A DNA stretch of 64,000 bases from Gordoniibacillus chartarius (GTDB lineage: Bacteria; Bacillota; Bacilli; Paenibacillales; NBRC-103111), in the NCBI RefSeq assembly GCF_042432825.1, contig NZ_JBHLWN010000102.1, positions 35,667-99,666 on the forward strand, in the 5' to 3' direction. A program made the translations under genes and the position numbers. The notes under the pieces were generated by a model, which had not been told where the DNA came from, made no database searches, and saw nothing but the letters and a program-made list of their open reading frames with translations. Of the stretch, positions 43,398 to 52,537 are shown piece after piece. Each line of letters starts with the position of its first letter. The stretch's first letter is position 1.

Positions 43398-44752
43398 CTT
43401 GCATCCCCCTTCTCCCCGCCGGCTGTCCCGGCTGCGGCCTCGGCAGCGCCGAGCAAGCTTACTCCGCCTAGAACCTCCGCTATCGGAATCGGACGATGCT
43501 CCTTCACCGATCGCCATACCGCTTCGCCCGTCGCTACCGAATACGCTCCGTCTTCGGCGCCGGACAAGATGCGGTACGGCCGCACCGGATCTTCGCCCAT
43601 GAACAGATCTTCAAGCAGCAGCGGGTCTCCCCCGCCGTGGCCGCCTTCCTTGTGCACGACATGAATCGTTTCTTTGGAGCCGAACAGCGGAAAATAATCG
43701 ATCGTCTGCACCGGCGTCGGGAAAGGAGTTCTGGCCGGCATGTGATATTCGACCGTTTCCAGTCGCCCCTTCGTTCCGTTAATGGCGAGCCGGTACCCTT
43801 CATAGGGCAGCGAGAAGTTGACCGAGTAGCTCAGCAGCGCGCCCCCGCTGTATTTGACGGCTGCGGTATACGTATCCTCAATATCGATGGACGAATCGAA
43901 AATGCATTGATCCGGCCGGTAGTCACTGTACGGGAAAGCTTTCTTGCCGGCATCAAGCGAGCCCAAATGGTCGTCGGGCACCGGCGCCCGCTTGCTGCGC
44001 GCGTTCCAGCGCGAATAATACGAGCACTTGTTCGTCAGCTCGCAGGTGCTGCAAAATCTGCCGTCCTCTTTATTCGGATTCGCTTCCGCTTCGGCGCCGT
44101 AGTAATTCAAAGCTCCGTATGCAAACACTTCCACCGGCTTCTGCCCGATCCACCAGTTCACCAAGTCAAAATGATGCGTGCTCTTGTGTACGGATAAACC
44201 GCCGGAAAGCTCGCGAACCCGGTTCCACCGTTTGAAGTAGGAGGAGCCGTGATACGTATCCAAGTACCAGTTCAGATCGATCGAAGTAATCCGCCCCAGC
44301 TTGCCTTCCATGATGATTTCCTTAATCTTCGTATGAACCGGCGCGTACCGGTAGTTAAACGTAACGGTGACGTTCCCTTTGCTTGCCCGCTCCGCTTCCA
44401 GCACGCGCCGGCAATCCTCGCCCGTCGTCACCATCGGCTTCTCGGTGATGACGTCCAAATCGCGCCGCAGCGCGGCAAGCACGTACCGCGCATGCGTATC
44501 GTCACGGCCGGCGACGATAATGACGTCCGGCCGCGTCTCATCGACCATCCTGTCAAATTCGGACTCGCCATATACCGGCACGTCCGCATGATCCGGATAT
44601 CTCGTCCGGTACAGCTCGAACCGTGCCGGGTCCCGATCCAGCAGGCCGACAACCTCGCAGCTCCCCGCAAACGTCGTCAGAATCGGCTTCGCGAACATGC
44701 CGAGCGCGCGGCCGCTGACGCCGCATATCGCATATTTTCGTCTTGTCGTCAT
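43394..44752 (-). CDS. Gfo/Idh/MocA-family oxidoreductase
   Basis: 452 residues from ATG 44752, overlapping the upstream binding-protein stop by 4 nt (ATGA). The Rossmann part opens RKYAICGVSGRALGMFAKP (a looser GxGxxG), with the family hallmark VITEKPMVTTGEDC containing the EKP motif. The C-terminal substrate domain has SVHKSTHHFDLVNWW. An insertion, FCSTCELTNKCSYYSRWN, places three cysteines close together, as in a known sub-branch of the family that may bind metal. It probably oxidises a sugar or uronic acid with NAD(P) in the same catabolic route; substrate unknown. Confidence 0.9.
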   Translation of the reverse strand: MTTRRKYAICGVSGRALGMFAKPILTTFAGSCEVVGLLDRDPARFELYRTRYPDHADVPVYGESEFDRMVDETRPDVIIVAGRDDTHARYVLAALRRDLDVITEKPMVTTGEDCRRVLEAERASKGNVTVTFNYRYAPVHTKIKEIIMEGKLGRITSIDLNWYLDTYHGSSYFKRWNRVRELSGGLSVHKSTHHFDLVNWWIGQKPVEVFAYGALNYYGAEAEANPNKEDGRFCSTCELTNKCSYYSRWNARSKRAPVPDDHLGSLDAGKKAFPYSDYRPDQCIFDSSIDIEDTYTAAVKYSGGALLSYSVNFSLPYEGYRLAINGTKGRLETVEYHMPARTPFPTPVQTIDYFPLFGSKETIHVVHKEGGHGGGDPLLLEDLFMGEDPVRPYRILSGAEDGAYSVATGEAVWRSVKEHRPIPIAEVLGGVSLLGAAEAAAGTAGGEKGDAR

Positions 44753-46299
44753 TTTTTCACCTTCGCGTACCATTCCTGCACCCGCTTCGTAACCGTTTCT
44801 CCGCCCGCCTTGTTCCATCTGTCGACGAACTCGTCGAACTTATCGAGCGGCCACTCTCCAATAACAATTTTGGTTAAATATTCCTGGAACAGCTTATGCG
44901 ACTGAATGTCCGGGAAGCCCTGGTACACCGTATTCGGCAAGCCGTCCCCGGCGATGCGGCGCGCATCGGCCGTGCTGATCGCGAAGATGTCCTGAACCAT
45001 CTTCTGCTGCTGCTCCGGAATGGTCAGCTTGATCCGATTGTCCATATCTGCTTTCGTCGTCAGGTTGCGCATGCCAAGCGCGATCGGCTTACTGTCTTCC
45101 GGCGGCAGCAGCACCTTTTTGCCATCGACGACTTTGTGCTGCCGTCCCTCGATGCCGAACCGGACGAAGTCTTCGTTAGCCGGATCATAGAAGAAATCGA
45201 GCAGCTTGAGTGCGGCTTCCGCTTTCCCTTGCGAAGCGATCGGAATCACCCATTCCGGCTCGCCCATGCTTTTTTGCGTGACGAAGCCTTGGAATCCTTC
45301 GACCTTCGGCATCGGCATACCAACGACATAAGCGTCCGGGGCACCCTTCAGCATGGCATTGTAGCGGTCCATAATGTTGGCCGGAAGGTGGTACCAGCTG
45401 CCGACGAGGTTATTGTTGATTTTGGCCTGCCAGACGTCGCCTTTGTTCAGAAACGTCTCGTTGTCGAGCAGCTTCTCCTTATACAATTCGCGCATGTAGC
45501 CGATCGCGGCTTTCATGTTTTTGCTGACGCCGGCGTATTGAATGCTGCCTTCGTAAATGTCCCACTCGGGATTGCCCTCCCACATAGCGACGCCGTACAT
45601 GCCGAAGAGATGGTCCATCCACTTGCCGTGTTCCCGCCCCGACGTCGGCAGCTCATCCTTGACGCCGTTCCCGTTCGGATCTTTGTCGCGGAACGCCCGC
45701 AGCACTTCCCGATACTCCTCCGCCGTCTTCGGCACGTCCATTCCGACTTTGTCCAGCCAATCCTTACGGATCATGGGCGCCCGCTCAGGTACAAGGAATA
45801 CCTTCGGAATATAATAAATGCGGCCGTCGGGTGCGGCGGAGCGGACGATGTCCCAAGCCTCCTGCGGGACGTTCTTCCAGACATTCGGTGCGTATTTCGG
45901 GAGCAAATCGTCCAGCGCCAGAGCGCCGCCTTGGTTAATGAGCGTCTGCTCCACGCCGCCGATCGGACGAAGAATGTCCGGCAAATCGCCTGAGGCGATC
46001 ATCAGGTTCAAATATTCCGAAGCTTCCGAGCCCGGAGGCGTTGTCGACAGCTTATACTCCACACCGGTTTTCTCCGCGACGTACTTCACGTGCGGATCAT
46101 TGCTGTCAGGCATGGTGCCAACGCCCATATTGCTTTTGTATACTTTGACTTGAACGAGCTTGCCGGCCTGAGCGCTGCCGGCAGAGTCAGCGGTATCGCC
46201 TTGATCGGCGCAGCCTGCAAGTACGGATATCGCCGATACGGCAGCGAGCGTGATCATTCCCGCCTTTCTTGCCGATTTCCCCCAAAGTCTTCGCATCAT
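44749..46299 (-). CDS. Extracellular solute-binding lipoprotein, LplA type
   Basis: 516 residues from ATG 46299, seven bases after GAGGAGG; an adjacent second ATG is also possible. The lipobox VLAGC places the lipidated Cys at residue 30. The mature protein matches the large LplA-like family 1 binding proteins that work with LplB/LplC permeases: VEYKLSTTPPGSEASEYLNLMIASGDLPDIL, DKDPNGNGVKDELPTSG, PEWVIPIASQGKAEAALKLLDFFYDPAN. It lies 40 nt after the permease genes. Likely ligand: a rhamnogalacturonan or oligogalacturonide fragment. Confidence 0.93.
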   Translation of the reverse strand: MMRRLWGKSARKAGMITLAAVSAISVLAGCADQGDTADSAGSAQAGKLVQVKVYKSNMGVGTMPDSNDPHVKYVAEKTGVEYKLSTTPPGSEASEYLNLMIASGDLPDILRPIGGVEQTLINQGGALALDDLLPKYAPNVWKNVPQEAWDIVRSAAPDGRIYYIPKVFLVPERAPMIRKDWLDKVGMDVPKTAEEYREVLRAFRDKDPNGNGVKDELPTSGREHGKWMDHLFGMYGVAMWEGNPEWDIYEGSIQYAGVSKNMKAAIGYMRELYKEKLLDNETFLNKGDVWQAKINNNLVGSWYHLPANIMDRYNAMLKGAPDAYVVGMPMPKVEGFQGFVTQKSMGEPEWVIPIASQGKAEAALKLLDFFYDPANEDFVRFGIEGRQHKVVDGKKVLLPPEDSKPIALGMRNLTTKADMDNRIKLTIPEQQQKMVQDIFAISTADARRIAGDGLPNTVYQGFPDIQSHKLFQEYLTKIVIGEWPLDKFDEFVDRWNKAGGETVTKRVQEWYAKVKK

Positions 46300-46339
46300 A
46301 TGACATCCTCCTCTTTTTATCGTCACCGGCGGCTGCCGG

Positions 46340-47209
46340 CTATTCCTTAATCGAACCGAGCATGGAACCCTTCACGAAATATTTTTGCAAATACGGGTAC
46401 ACGAGCAAAATCGGAACCGTAGCGAACAAAATGGTGGCCGCCTTCAGCGTCGTCGTGTTGAAATCGTAATCACCCATAAACAGATTCACTGCGGCGAGCT
46501 CCTCCGGCGACGTTAAATAGGCGCGAAGCTTCATCTGGAGCGGCCATAAATCCGGATTGCGGATGAATAGCACCGCCCGGTTGAACGTATTCCAGTAGCC
46601 GACTGCATAAAACAGGCTCACGGTCGCCAGCACGGGCTTAGACAGCGGCAAATAAATCCGGAACATAATGCCGGCGTCGCTGCAGCCGTCGATCCGGGCC
46701 GAGTCGTCAAGCTCGGGCGGGATGCCCATAAAGAACGTGCGGATAATGATCATATCGAACGTCCCGATCAAGCCCGGCAATATCAGCGCCCAAAGCGAAT
46801 TCATCAGTCCCAGCTCGCGTACGGTCAGGAAGAACGGAATCATCGGCGCATTGAAAATCATCGTTATGATGATGCCCAGCATGATCGGTCTGCGGACGAG
46901 AAACTCCTTTCGCGACAGCGGGTACGCCGTCAGCACCGAAAACAAGAGGCTCAGCGCAGTTCCGACGATAGTAATGTACACCGTAACGCCGAACGATGTC
47001 CAAAGCCCTTTATTTTGTAATACGTGAACCCAAGCCGCGGTCGTAAACTCAACAGGCAGCAGAAACACGATTTTGGAGTCGGCGGCGATCGGCGAGCTCA
47101 GCGAAACCGCCAGCAGATGGACGAGCGGCATGAGCATCGTAGCGGCTGCAGCCGCCAGAAACACATAGTTGAAGAGGCGGAATACGTTGTCTCCGATAGA
47201 TGCTTTCAT
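46340..47209 (-). CDS. Sugar ABC transporter permease, LplC/YtcP type
   Basis: 289 residues from ATG 47209, overlapping the stop of the other permease by one base (TGATG). Six membrane segments. The EAA-loop is PPELDDSARIDGCSDAGIMFRIYLPLSKPVLAT, which contacts the ATPase. The C-terminal tail QKYFVKGSMLGSIKE is standard for this subfamily. No ATP-binding subunit gene is in the window; in Bacillus and Paenibacillus a shared MsmX-type ATPase usually powers such transporters. Confidence 0.95.
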   Translation of the reverse strand: MKASIGDNVFRLFNYVFLAAAAATMLMPLVHLLAVSLSSPIAADSKIVFLLPVEFTTAAWVHVLQNKGLWTSFGVTVYITIVGTALSLLFSVLTAYPLSRKEFLVRRPIMLGIIITMIFNAPMIPFFLTVRELGLMNSLWALILPGLIGTFDMIIIRTFFMGIPPELDDSARIDGCSDAGIMFRIYLPLSKPVLATVSLFYAVGYWNTFNRAVLFIRNPDLWPLQMKLRAYLTSPEELAAVNLFMGDYDFNTTTLKAATILFATVPILLVYPYLQKYFVKGSMLGSIKE

Positions 47210-48144
47210 CACCACAACCCCTGTTCCGTTTTCCGGGCCATCCGGTTAAATATCCACAAGAGCGCGAAGCCGATCACCGACTGGAACAGCCCGATCGCAG
47301 TCGTCACGCTGTATTGCCCTTGCAGCACGCCCGCCCGGTATACATACGTTTCGATGATATCTCCGACCGAATACGTCATCGGCGTGAGCAGATTGTAAAT
47401 CTGGTCGAAGCCGAGCTCCAGGAAATTGCCGATGTTCAGCAGGAACAGCACGAGGATCGTCGGGAACATGCTCGGCAGCGTAATGTGGATCGTCTGCTTC
47501 CAACGGTTCGCTCCGTCCATAACCGAGGCTTCATACAAATTCGGGTTGATACCGACGATAGCGGCGAGGTAAATGATCGTCCCCCAGCCGACTTCCTTCC
47601 ATATTCCCGACAACACGACGATCAGGCGAAAATATTGCTCCTGCTGCATAAACAGGATCGGCTCATGGCCGAACCACCCGCGGATCATATTGACCGCGCC
47701 TTGATTCGACAGCAGTTCGAACACGATGCCGCCGACAACGACCCATGACAAGAAGTGCGGAAGGTAGAATAAGCTCTGCATGACCCGCTTGGCCAGCATC
47801 AGCCTCACCTCGTTAAGAAGCAGGGCGAGCACGATCGGCGCCGGAAAACCGATGACGAGCTTGTACAAGGCGATCGTCGCCGTGTTGCGGAGCACGTTGT
47901 AAAAATCCCGGTATTCGAAAATAAACTTGAAATTGTCGAAGCCTACCCACGGACTCCCCGTAATGCCTTTAAAAATTTGATAGTTCTGGAATGCGATGAC
48001 GCTTCCCGCCAAGGGTACATATTTAAAAACCAAATAAAATATGAGCCCGGGAAGAATCATCACGTACAGCATCCAGTGCTTTCGCATATTTGCGAGATAA
48101 CGGCTTGCCAACGGCCTGACCCCCTTCGCTTGGTGTACCGTCAT
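47209..48144 (-). CDS. Sugar ABC transporter permease, LplB/YteP type
   Basis: About 311 residues from ATG 48144; TTG 48180 is an alternative with no better ribosome site. Six membrane segments starting at HWMLYVMILPGLIFYLVFKYVPLAG. The EAA motif is NLYEASVMDGANRWKQTIHITLPSM. It pairs with LplC downstream and the lipoprotein at 44749 to form an importer. It is the first gene of the long minus-strand pectin block; the 225 bp upstream should hold the main promoter, though I could not mark it with confidence. Confidence 0.93.
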   Translation of the reverse strand: MTVHQAKGVRPLASRYLANMRKHWMLYVMILPGLIFYLVFKYVPLAGSVIAFQNYQIFKGITGSPWVGFDNFKFIFEYRDFYNVLRNTATIALYKLVIGFPAPIVLALLLNEVRLMLAKRVMQSLFYLPHFLSWVVVGGIVFELLSNQGAVNMIRGWFGHEPILFMQQEQYFRLIVVLSGIWKEVGWGTIIYLAAIVGINPNLYEASVMDGANRWKQTIHITLPSMFPTILVLFLLNIGNFLELGFDQIYNLLTPMTYSVGDIIETYVYRAGVLQGQYSVTTAIGLFQSVIGFALLWIFNRMARKTEQGLW

Positions 48145-48291
48145 CTTAGCCGCTGATGCCGCCTGCAAACAATCGTTCAATCGTCCACGGCATGAGCAAA
48201 TCCGATTTTTCGCCGGATTGGCGCGGTTTCAGGGGCTGCTGTGAGGGTTCGGTTAGCTCTCTGGAGTATCGGTTCATTGCCGTCCCAAGGC

Positions 48292-48342
48292 AAAAAAAGC
48301 CATGATCGACGTCACGAAGCGATCGTGGTCGGCCTGGCTTTT
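48292..48342 (-). terminator. Terminator of the gluconate dehydrogenase-like operon
   Basis: AAAAGCCA/TGGCTTTT arms (48295-48302 and 48335-48342) with an inner CATGATCG/CGATCGTG pairing. On the minus strand the hairpin ends in a run of seven T residues, about 65 nt after the GMC gene stop. Confidence 0.7.
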
Positions 48343-48405
48343 CTGCTCATTACAAATCCTTAAGTCTTGATTATCTTACCGGAATGTTTCCGCTCACGAA
48401 CTCCA

Positions 48406-50037
48406 TCAAATCTCCCTATGCTTCATCTTTTCAATGATATGGTCGGCGGTTCGCGCGGCGAGCGCCATAACGGTATCGGTCGGGTTGGCCCCCCCTGACG
48501 TCACGAACAGGCTCGCACTGCAAACAAATAGGTTGGGAATGTCATGAGTTTGCCCGTAGCTGTTCGTCACCGACGTATCGGGATCATCTCCCATCCGGCA
48601 TCCGCCCATCAGATGGGCGGTATCGTCGGTCACAAATTCCGGAGTGCCGCCGGCTGCTTCCATAATCTCTTTCATCTTGGCGACAGCATGGTCAATAAGC
48701 CGCTTATCGTTCGGCCCGTACGAGAAGGAAACATGTGCTAGCGGCATGCCGTACTCGTCCTTCTCTTCCGAAAGCGTGACACCGTTGGCCGGATCGGGTA
48801 ATGTTTCGCCGACGAGCGTAATCCTGCCGTAAAAATTATAATCCAACATCGCTTGGCGTAGTTCTCGGCCCCAGAGCTTGGCGGATTTGGCAATCCCTTT
48901 GGCCATCTCCACAGGCCGCGACCCGTGAGCATGCAGCGTATACCCTCTCGCAAAGCCGCGGGCAGGATCCGTCTCGTAAAATTCCTGCGTCGTAGCTAGC
49001 ACCGGCGTCCCTTTATACAGCCGAATCTCCTCCGGAAATTTTCCGTATAGATCGTTGCTGCTATGGACCATTATCGCTTTTCCGACCCAGCCGCTGGAAT
49101 TGGCCAGTCCGTCCGGGAAACGGGCGTTCGCCGAGTGAAGCAGCAGCCGAGGCGTTTCGATGACGAAATTCGCCAATATGACGACACGCGCCTTTTGCTC
49201 ATACGTTTTCCCGTCATGAACGAACGACACGCCAGTTGCCCGGCCATCGTCGTTCATGAGAACCTGTGTCACCATACTATCGGAGATTACTTCGGCGCCT
49301 TGCTGAATCGCCTTGGGGATATGGTGGACCAAGGTGCTGAACTTCGCATTCGGCATGCAGCCTTGATTGCAGAAGCCGCGGTTGATGCACGGCGGCCTGC
49401 CGTCGAACGGCGCGGAGTTGATTGCCAGCGGCGGAACCACGCTGCGGATGCCGAGCTTTTCACAGCCGATGCGGAACATCTCGGCGTTGGCGCTGAGGGG
49501 TTCACGTTCAGGGTAAGGATATGGGCCGTGAAAGGCACCCCAAGGAAAGTGTTTAGGTCCGGATACGGCGATTTCCTTTTCGATTTTATCGTAATATGGG
49601 GCAAGGTCTTCGTATGAAATCGGCCAATTCTCCCCTACGCCGTCCTCCATTTTGGTACGAAAATCACTCTCGTGTAAGCGCAGAAACACACCGGTAAAAT
49701 GGGTCGTTCCGCCGCCAATCCCTCTGCCCGAGTTGTTATGGCCAAGCTGCAGGGGATCATTTCCGCTAACGATTCTCGTATCCTGCCATCCCAGATGTGT
49801 CATCGACAGCTCGTCGCTGGCAAAATCCGTCTGCGGATTCCAGAACGGCCCCGCCTCGATCACCACGACCTTTAGCCCTGCCCTGCTCAGCTCATAGGCT
49901 AAAACACCTCCGGCTGCTCCGGCCCCGACGATGCAAACATCCGCATCATCTGGATATTTCCGGTTCTGAAGACCGCTGTGCCTATGGTTCTGGTAATGAT
50001 CGATATGGTGCATGACAGTATCGCGACTATTTCCCAT
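48406..50037 (-). CDS. GMC-family flavoprotein, gluconate 2-dehydrogenase-like large subunit
   Basis: 543 residues. The FAD dinucleotide-binding motif is at 37-45 (VGAGAAGGV) within DADVCIVGAGAAGGVLAYEL. The C-terminal GMC block NLFVCSASLFVTSGGANPTDTVMALAAR is complete. The CxxGxCxxGC-like segment INRGFCNQGCMPNAK is typical of bacterial membrane-linked sugar or alcohol dehydrogenases of this group. It overlaps the small-subunit gene by 11 nt. The enzyme probably oxidises a sugar acid or alcohol and passes electrons to a membrane acceptor. Substrate unproven. Confidence 0.9.
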   Translation of the reverse strand: MGNSRDTVMHHIDHYQNHRHSGLQNRKYPDDADVCIVGAGAAGGVLAYELSRAGLKVVVIEAGPFWNPQTDFASDELSMTHLGWQDTRIVSGNDPLQLGHNNSGRGIGGGTTHFTGVFLRLHESDFRTKMEDGVGENWPISYEDLAPYYDKIEKEIAVSGPKHFPWGAFHGPYPYPEREPLSANAEMFRIGCEKLGIRSVVPPLAINSAPFDGRPPCINRGFCNQGCMPNAKFSTLVHHIPKAIQQGAEVISDSMVTQVLMNDDGRATGVSFVHDGKTYEQKARVVILANFVIETPRLLLHSANARFPDGLANSSGWVGKAIMVHSSNDLYGKFPEEIRLYKGTPVLATTQEFYETDPARGFARGYTLHAHGSRPVEMAKGIAKSAKLWGRELRQAMLDYNFYGRITLVGETLPDPANGVTLSEEKDEYGMPLAHVSFSYGPNDKRLIDHAVAKMKEIMEAAGGTPEFVTDDTAHLMGGCRMGDDPDTSVTNSYGQTHDIPNLFVCSASLFVTSGGANPTDTVMALAARTADHIIEKMKHREI

Positions 50038-50636
50038 CTCTTCTTGCCTCCCACGGATCCGTCAATCCGAACTCCGAACGAACATACCCGCGCGGGTAAG
50101 CCGGACCGGCATAACCGATTTCCGACCATATCGATGGATGTGAATAATACGCCGCCACCGACTCGTTCAAGATCTTGTTCATAAACTCGGTAATGGGGAA
50201 AGACGAGGAACCTGCCGGCAAATTGATATTTTTCGTCATCCACTGCTTCACAAGCTGATTTTGTTCGCTTTCTTCCAGTCCGGCAAAGGTTGTGCCGTAG
50301 CGCTCGATGCATACTTTATCCAAGATATCCAGTCCGCCTCGAATCAGTTCGGATCGCTTCGGAACGCCGGCCTTGCGCTCCGATTCGCCGATGTCGGATT
50401 TCAGAGCAGAATCCAGATGATGGACGACATAAGCGATAACCTCGTATCGCCGCTCATCAAGCAAAATCTCACATAGTCTGAACATATACCCCGCCTCTTG
50501 AGCCGTAAGAAAATCGATATGGATACAACGACTCCGTCTCCAATCGTTGAATGACGATTTCCCGGGTATGAGGATCCCAGTGCTCTTGCTCACGGAGCAC
50601 GTCGAAGCTTGGATAATGCAACTTATATTCCGGCAT
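50027..50636 (-). pseudogene. Gluconate 2-dehydrogenase subunit 3-like, one-base frameshift
   Basis: The family N-terminus starts at ATG 50636 (PEYKLHYPSFDVLREQEHWD, then PHTREIVIQRLETESLYPYRF). It leaves frame at a run of four T residues on the coding strand (50510-50513 complement); the family continues in the next frame as FLTAQEAGYMFRLCEILLDERRYEV and runs to the stop at 50027. Removing one T gives an uninterrupted 202-residue protein, and 610 nt equals 203 codons plus one. It may be a real inactivating or phase-variable change, or a sequencing error. Subunit 3 is normally required for export or activity of the flavoprotein, encoded next with 11 nt overlap. Confidence 0.85.
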
Positions 50637-50639
50637 GCA

Positions 50640-51035
50640 TTATCGCCCCCAGTACAATGCAAACAGCCCCAGCACGCTTATGGCCGAAATCAGAGCGGGT
50701 AACGTCAGCGGAGGGCCGATCATAAAGTTGCGCATCTCATATCCCCCAACACGCTCACCGACGCCATGAATATGCATGTACGAACCGTATACTCCCGCCG
50801 CAATGCCGACGGACAGCAATACGGTCAATGCGCCGAGAAGCCAAGCCACGTTGTAATAGGCATAGAAAACCATGCTTAATCCGAACACCGGTGTTGCAAT
50901 CACAGGAATCCACATCGACCAATGCCTGAAGTTTTGACGATAATGAAATAGCGTAACCTGCACGAATACGACGAGAAACAATAAACCGAGCGCGAATATG
51001 AACACTCGCTCCAACGACCATCCGTTCCAGCCCAA
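50640..51035 (-). CDS. Small four-helix membrane protein of the dehydrogenase operon
   Basis: About 131 residues from TTG 51035, chosen because GGAGG lies 9 nt upstream; ATG 51056 has no ribosome site and overlaps that GGAGG. Four hydrophobic segments (VFIFALGLLFLVVFVQVTLF, WIPVIATPVFGLSMVFYAYY, WLLGALTVLLSVGIAAGVYG, LPALISAISVLGLFALYW). It has no heme-ligand pattern I can confirm. It is directly upstream of the subunit 3 gene (3-nt gap), so probably the membrane anchor or electron-transfer partner of the complex (inference). Confidence 0.7.
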   Translation of the reverse strand: MGWNGWSLERVFIFALGLLFLVVFVQVTLFHYRQNFRHWSMWIPVIATPVFGLSMVFYAYYNVAWLLGALTVLLSVGIAAGVYGSYMHIHGVGERVGGYEMRNFMIGPPLTLPALISAISVLGLFALYWGR

Positions 51036-51260
51036 AGTATCCAACCTCCGTAACATGGTGTTTATTGGAATATGGATACAGTATTCCTAACTGTTTGGAT
51101 TTTAACTCATGGATATCCAAATATAGGTAGCCTCCGATGCTACAGCTATTTAGGCAAATTGGGTTCTTTCCCTTGCGTGTCAAATGTCCAAGCGCTTGAG
51201 TACCTGATTGCGTACAATGACATCGTAACATCATTCAAAAACGAAAGGAGGCGTTGAATC

Positions 51261-51383
51261 ATGGCATTCGCAGGTGCAACAGCAGTTGCAGGCACTGGCT
51301 TTGGCGGCGGCTTTACTAGCATTGGAGTCATTCTTGTTCTGTTCATCCTTCTGGTCATCATCAGCCGTGCTTTCGTACTGTAA
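51261..51383 (+). CDS. YjcZ-family small sporulation membrane protein
   Basis: 40 residues: a Gly/Ala-rich start (FAGATAVAGTGFGGGFTS) followed by a single hydrophobic helix (IGVILVLFILLVIISRAFVL). This is the layout of YjcZ-like proteins found in spores of Bacillus and Paenibacillus. The ATG is preceded by AAAGGAGG with 9-nt spacing, and a long hairpin terminator follows, so despite its size it has every mark of a real gene. It lies divergent from the dehydrogenase operon. Confidence 0.8.
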   Translation: MAFAGATAVAGTGFGGGFTSIGVILVLFILLVIISRAFVL

Positions 51384-51406
51384 TCGACCGTTCTTCTGAA
51401 ATGTAA

Positions 51407-51474
51407 AGGGACTACACCTGACATGGAACAGATATTGCTCTTGGATATCCATGCAGGGGTGGTCCCTATTTTAG
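51407..51474 (+). terminator. Long hairpin terminator of the YjcZ-like gene
   Basis: AGGGACTACACCTG (51407-51420) pairs with CAGGGGTGGTCCCT (51454-51467) with few mismatches, continued by CATGGA/TCCATG, then ATTTTAG. Confidence 0.75.
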
Positions 51475-51482
51475 AAAGCTCA

Positions 51483-52529
51483 TCATAGATCACGAATATG
51501 ATTGATCACATATTCGGCATCTCTTCCTACACCGCCGATTAATGCCGACCCTCTTCGATACTGCCATGGCAGCCCTAAGAAATACAACCCATCTATACGT
51601 GAAACGCCCCTGATATGCACAGGTTTGCCCTTCCCGTCCAGAACGTCAGGAATCTTAATCCAACTGTAATCCGAACGAAACCCCGTTGCCCAAATCAAGT
51701 TCCTCACCTGGGCTTTACTTCCGTCTTCAAAAATAACCGTTTGATCTTGAACTCGGGTAGCCCTTGGCTTGACCTCCACCCTGCCCTCTCGAATCAGACT
51801 TCTTAATTCAAGACCGAATATCGGATCAGGCTGCCGGCTGATCAAATGACCAAACGCGCTGTGAATAGTAGCCTCAAGCATACCTAACTTGTCGAACCAC
51901 CAAAACATGCTTTTGCCGAATGCTTTTAACGGGAGGAACTTCATCTTATGCCCTACAGATAAGAGAACGTCTCTATCCTTCGATAGTTCCACGGCGATTT
52001 GCGCTCCGGAATTTCCTGCTCCGACAACCGCCACAGATCCTTCCTGCAGATCAGAGGGGTTCAGGTACTCCGATGTGTGAAGCTGTACAAGATCCTTGTC
52101 TATAGAAGCCGCAAATTCAGGAATTCTGGGCTTCTGAAACGGGCCTGTCGCCACAATTACATTTCTAGCTCTCCATTCCCCGCCACTCGTTTGAATCCTA
52201 AAGATGCCTTGCTCTTTAGTAAGAGACCGAACCTCCGTCTCCAGGCGGACAGGCAAGTCAAACCGCTGCACGTATCTCTCCAAGTACTCCGCAATCTCAT
52301 CCTTGGCTGCATAGCCGTCCTGCTCACCTTCAAGCGTAAGCCCCGGAAGCGAACTATACCTTCTCGGAGTAAACAGTACCAAGGAATCGTACCGTTTCCG
52401 CCAAACATCGCCGACTCTTTTCTCTCTGCCAACGACAACGAAATTGGCATTCGTCATTTTCAAATAATATGCCGCGGCAAGGCCTGTCTGACTGGCACCA
52501 ATCACGAGTACGTCAACATCTGTCTCCAT
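51483..52529 (-). CDS. czcO: CzcO-type flavin/NAD(P)-binding oxidoreductase
   Basis: 348 residues. FAD-binding GASQTGLAAAYYL follows the first strand (DVLVIGASQTG), and a second dinucleotide fold VAVVGAGNSGAQIAVEL is centred near residue 170. LIWATGFRSDYSWI is the ATG motif of flavin monooxygenase-like proteins. In B. subtilis, czcD is followed by this gene (czcO, formerly trkA); the same order holds here with an 8-nt gap. Its precise role in cation resistance is not settled. Confidence 0.85.
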   Translation of the reverse strand: METDVDVLVIGASQTGLAAAYYLKMTNANFVVVGREKRVGDVWRKRYDSLVLFTPRRYSSLPGLTLEGEQDGYAAKDEIAEYLERYVQRFDLPVRLETEVRSLTKEQGIFRIQTSGGEWRARNVIVATGPFQKPRIPEFAASIDKDLVQLHTSEYLNPSDLQEGSVAVVGAGNSGAQIAVELSKDRDVLLSVGHKMKFLPLKAFGKSMFWWFDKLGMLEATIHSAFGHLISRQPDPIFGLELRSLIREGRVEVKPRATRVQDQTVIFEDGSKAQVRNLIWATGFRSDYSWIKIPDVLDGKGKPVHIRGVSRIDGLYFLGLPWQYRRGSALIGGVGRDAEYVINHIRDL

Positions 52530-52537
52530 TCCTATCC

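Noticed and set aside
44896..45993. 365-codon plus-strand open frame opposite the LplA-like lipoprotein gene
   Set aside because: Antisense shadow; the minus strand encodes an intact lipoprotein with lipobox and ribosome site.
48145..48290. Main promoter and operator of the pectin block
   Set aside because: A short AATCCG/CGGATT inverted repeat is present upstream of the first permease, but no convincing -35/-10 pair could be matched to it.
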